Assembly: GCA_035760665.1 (NCBI GenBank)
Contig: DASTSN010000077.1
Coordinates: 1-44,108, forward strand
Length of the DNA stretch: 44,108 nt
DNA from: DASTSN01 sp035760665
Lineage (GTDB): Bacteria > Bacteroidota > Bacteroidia > Chitinophagales > Chitinophagaceae
Reading direction: 5' to 3'
The notes under the pieces: model-generated
Told to the model about the DNA's origin: nothing
Databases searched by the model: none
Seen by the model: the letters and a program-made list of their open reading frames with translations, nothing else
Shown here: positions 42,596 to 44,108 of the stretch, one piece after another
How positions within the stretch are numbered: position 1 is the first letter of the stretch
Layout: each line of letters begins with the position of its first letter
Program-made: the position numbers and the translations under genes

Positions 42596-42964
42596 TTACA
42601 TATGCTTTACTTCTTCCGGCAATTCATAAAAAGTAGGATGACGGTATGCTTTATCTACAGCGGGGTCGTAAAGTTCTCCGGCTTCCTCTGGCTGGGAGGC
42701 ATGAATGTATTTTGATTCCACTACCCAAATACTGACACCTTCCATTCTTCTTGTATAAACATCCCGCGCATTTTCGATGGCCATTTGTGCATCAGCAGCA
42801 TGCAGGCTGCCGACATGTTTATGATCCAGTCCTTGTTTACTTCTGATAAAAACTTCCCATAAAGGCCAGTCAGATACGGGTATTTTTTCTATAGCCTGGT
42901 TTTTTTCGCTTCCAGAGGGCTGATCGGGAATATCACCGTAATAATATTTTTTTAGCAAATTCAT
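42596..42964 (-). CDS. paaB: PaaB: phenylacetyl-CoA epoxidase bridging subunit
   Basis: This 122-residue protein joins PaaAC heterodimers. WPLWEVFIRSKQGLDHKHVG is the PaaB signature, followed by ARDVYTRRMEGVSIWVV and a C-terminal KAYRHPTFYELPEEV. An N-terminal region of about 30 residues is slightly longer than usual. It lies 36 bp after paaA and about 40 bp before the paaC ATG. Confidence 0.94.
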   Translation of the reverse strand: MNLLKKYYYGDIPDQPSGSEKNQAIEKIPVSDWPLWEVFIRSKQGLDHKHVGSLHAADAQMAIENARDVYTRRMEGVSIWVVESKYIHASQPEEAGELYDPAVDKAYRHPTFYELPEEVKHM

Positions 42965-43000
42965 AAAACAGAACGGTTACGATTGAATAAAGGTTTGTTG

Positions 43001-43951
43001 TTACGCTGCGATTGAAGCCTTTTCTTTTATTGTTTTTTTCCTGGCGTGGGCTGCAGCGGCTTCCCGTACCCAGGTACCATCTTCCCAGGCTTTTCGGCGG
43101 GCTGCCAGCCGTTGTTTATTGCAGGGTCCATGTCCCTTAACAACGTTCCAGAACTCTGTCCAGTTGATTTCCCCAAAATCATAGTGACCTCTCACCTCAT
43201 TCCATTGCAGGGCAGGATCGGGTAATTGCATACCTAGTACTTTTACCTGCTCAGCACACATATCCACAAATTTCTGTCGCAATTCATCATTGCTCATCCG
43301 TTTGATTTTCCAGAGCATACTTTGTTCGCTGTGGGTGGATTCGCTGTCGTGTGGTCCAAACATCATTAGCGAGGGCCACCACCAGCGATTGATGGCATCC
43401 TGGCACATGGCCTTTTGCTCGGGGGTGCCCCTGGAAAGCGTCAGTAAAATCTCAAAACCCTGGCGCTGATGAAAACTTTCTTCCTTACAAATACGGACCA
43501 TGGCCCGGGCGTATGGGCCATAGGACGTACGGCACAGCATAACCTGGTTCAATATTGCGGCGCCATCTACCAGCCAGCCGATTGCGCCGATATCGGCCCA
43601 CGTTAAGGTTGGGTAGTTAAAGATGGAAGAATATTTTGCTTTACCGCTGTGCAGGTCGTTGATTGTTTCTTCCCGGCTAATGCCCAGGGTTTCGGTAGCG
43701 GCATAGAGGTATAAACCGTGGCCAGCTTCGTCCTGCACTTTGGCCAGCAAAATTGCTTTTCGTTTCAGCGATGGAGCCCTTGTTATCCAGTTGCCTTCGG
43801 GCAGCATACCTACAATTTCGCTGTGTGCATGCTGGCTAATCTGCCTGATCAGGGTCTTCCGGTAAGCCTCCGGCATCCAGTCCCTGGGCTCAATTTTTAT
43901 CTCGTTATCAATTTTTTCCTGGAAGTGTATTTCCTGTTGCTGATCCTTCAT
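43001..43951 (-). CDS. paaA: PaaA: phenylacetyl-CoA epoxidase catalytic subunit
   Basis: This 316-residue diiron ferritin-like protein inserts oxygen into the phenyl ring of phenylacetyl-CoA. Metal-ligand segments are visible in AKVQDEAGHGLYLYAA and RICKEESFHQRQGFEIL, and the CoA-binding WWWPSLMMFGPHDSEST region is present. The reductase PaaE that feeds it electrons is not in the window. It has a TATCTTTG box 15 bp upstream and a terminator beyond that for another minus-strand gene, so it is the first gene of this operon. Confidence 0.95.
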   Translation of the reverse strand: MKDQQQEIHFQEKIDNEIKIEPRDWMPEAYRKTLIRQISQHAHSEIVGMLPEGNWITRAPSLKRKAILLAKVQDEAGHGLYLYAATETLGISREETINDLHSGKAKYSSIFNYPTLTWADIGAIGWLVDGAAILNQVMLCRTSYGPYARAMVRICKEESFHQRQGFEILLTLSRGTPEQKAMCQDAINRWWWPSLMMFGPHDSESTHSEQSMLWKIKRMSNDELRQKFVDMCAEQVKVLGMQLPDPALQWNEVRGHYDFGEINWTEFWNVVKGHGPCNKQRLAARRKAWEDGTWVREAAAAHARKKTIKEKASIAA

Positions 43952-43966
43952 GAAAAATATTTTTTA

Positions 43967-43974
43967 CAAAGATA
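43967..43974 (-). promoter_or_regulatory. -7 promoter box for paaABCD
   Basis: TATCTTTG on the minus strand lies 15 bp upstream of the paaA ATG and predicts a leader of roughly 10 nt. No clear -33 element is visible. Confidence 0.6.
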
Positions 43975-44043
43975 CTAAAGCTAACAGATGTTCGTGGCGA
44001 CTGGTTCAGACTGGGCTATTCTTTTTTGAGAAACAGTCCGCAT

Positions 44044-44075
44044 AAAAAAACCCGTTTGATGCTATTTCAAACGGG
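44044..44075 (-). terminator. Terminator of a minus-strand gene upstream of paaA
   Basis: A 9-bp stem (CCCGTTTGA/TCAAACGGG, 7-nt loop) is followed on the minus strand by seven T. The gene it ends lies beyond the window edge, so paaA starts a separate transcript. Confidence 0.85.
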
Positions 44076-44108
44076 CCTGTGATAAAAATATCAGAAACGG
44101 GGGTATTA

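Noticed and set aside
1..44108. Mobile element, prophage, CRISPR array or rRNA operon
   Set aside because: No transposase, integrase, phage structural gene, spaced direct repeat array or rRNA-like sequence was seen on either strand. The three 21-bp-pitch repeats at 25699 are too few and too short for a CRISPR array.

Overview
The window is ordinary-density chromosomal DNA of a Bacteroidota bacterium, most likely in or near the Chitinophagaceae. The evidence is a type IX secretion C-terminal sorting domain, an S46 dipeptidyl-peptidase, an Obg without a C-terminal extension, several lipoproteins with Bacteroidota-style signals, and thirteen exact TAnnTTTG promoter boxes placed just upstream of genes. 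No insertion sequence, prophage, CRISPR array or rRNA was seen. One tRNA gene, tRNA-Thr(CGT), is present.

Layout. 1-3.6 kb: 3' end of a PurF-type amidophosphoribosyltransferase, a SixA-type phosphatase, a convergent glycosyltransferase, and three small proteins (two of them lipoproteins). 3.6-8.6 kb: aminotransferase, tRNA-Thr, exported MsrB, adenylate kinase, and a minus-strand group of a Cys-rich small protein, an outer-membrane protein with an N-terminal Cys cluster, and a lipoprotein. 8.7-11.5 kb: paaZ and an enoyl-CoA hydratase. 11.5-19.6 kb: fabG, a GH3-family protein and lptB on the minus strand, metF on the plus strand, then a two-domain parvulin and a thioredoxin-fold exported protein. 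19.7-25.6 kb: rlmD, two tandem rhomboid proteases, a membrane-anchored EEP-family hydrolase and cysS. 25.7-28.7 kb: a two-FAS1-domain lipoprotein preceded by striking control-like DNA, then a LytS-type kinase and LytTR regulator. 28.7-35.6 kb: mnmD-like, an AlkA-like glycosylase, a dipeptide epimerase, a beta-barrel protein, a DPP7-type peptidase, obgE and a DUF6970-like protein. 35.7-37.9 kb: a large T9SS-sorted adhesin-like protein. 38.2-44 kb: phenylacetate genes paaYIG and paaDCBA, interrupted by an opposite-strand Tat-exported TIM-barrel isomerase-like gene.

Working together. PaaABC(D) epoxidises phenylacetyl-CoA, PaaG isomerises the epoxide to the oxepin, and PaaZ opens and oxidises the ring; PaaI and PaaY are accessory thioesterases. 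PaaK, PaaE, PaaH and PaaJ are not in the window. PaaZ lies about 27 kb from the nearest other paa gene.

The most unusual non-coding DNA is upstream of the FAS1 lipoprotein. Three 9-bp direct repeats sit at exact 21-bp pitch, followed by a perfect 10-bp inverted repeat whose right arm includes the first two bases of the start codon. Because a LytTR system lies immediately downstream, and LytTR regulators classically bind 9-bp direct repeats 12-13 bp apart, this looks like a local regulatory circuit. I found no clearly new multi-gene system.
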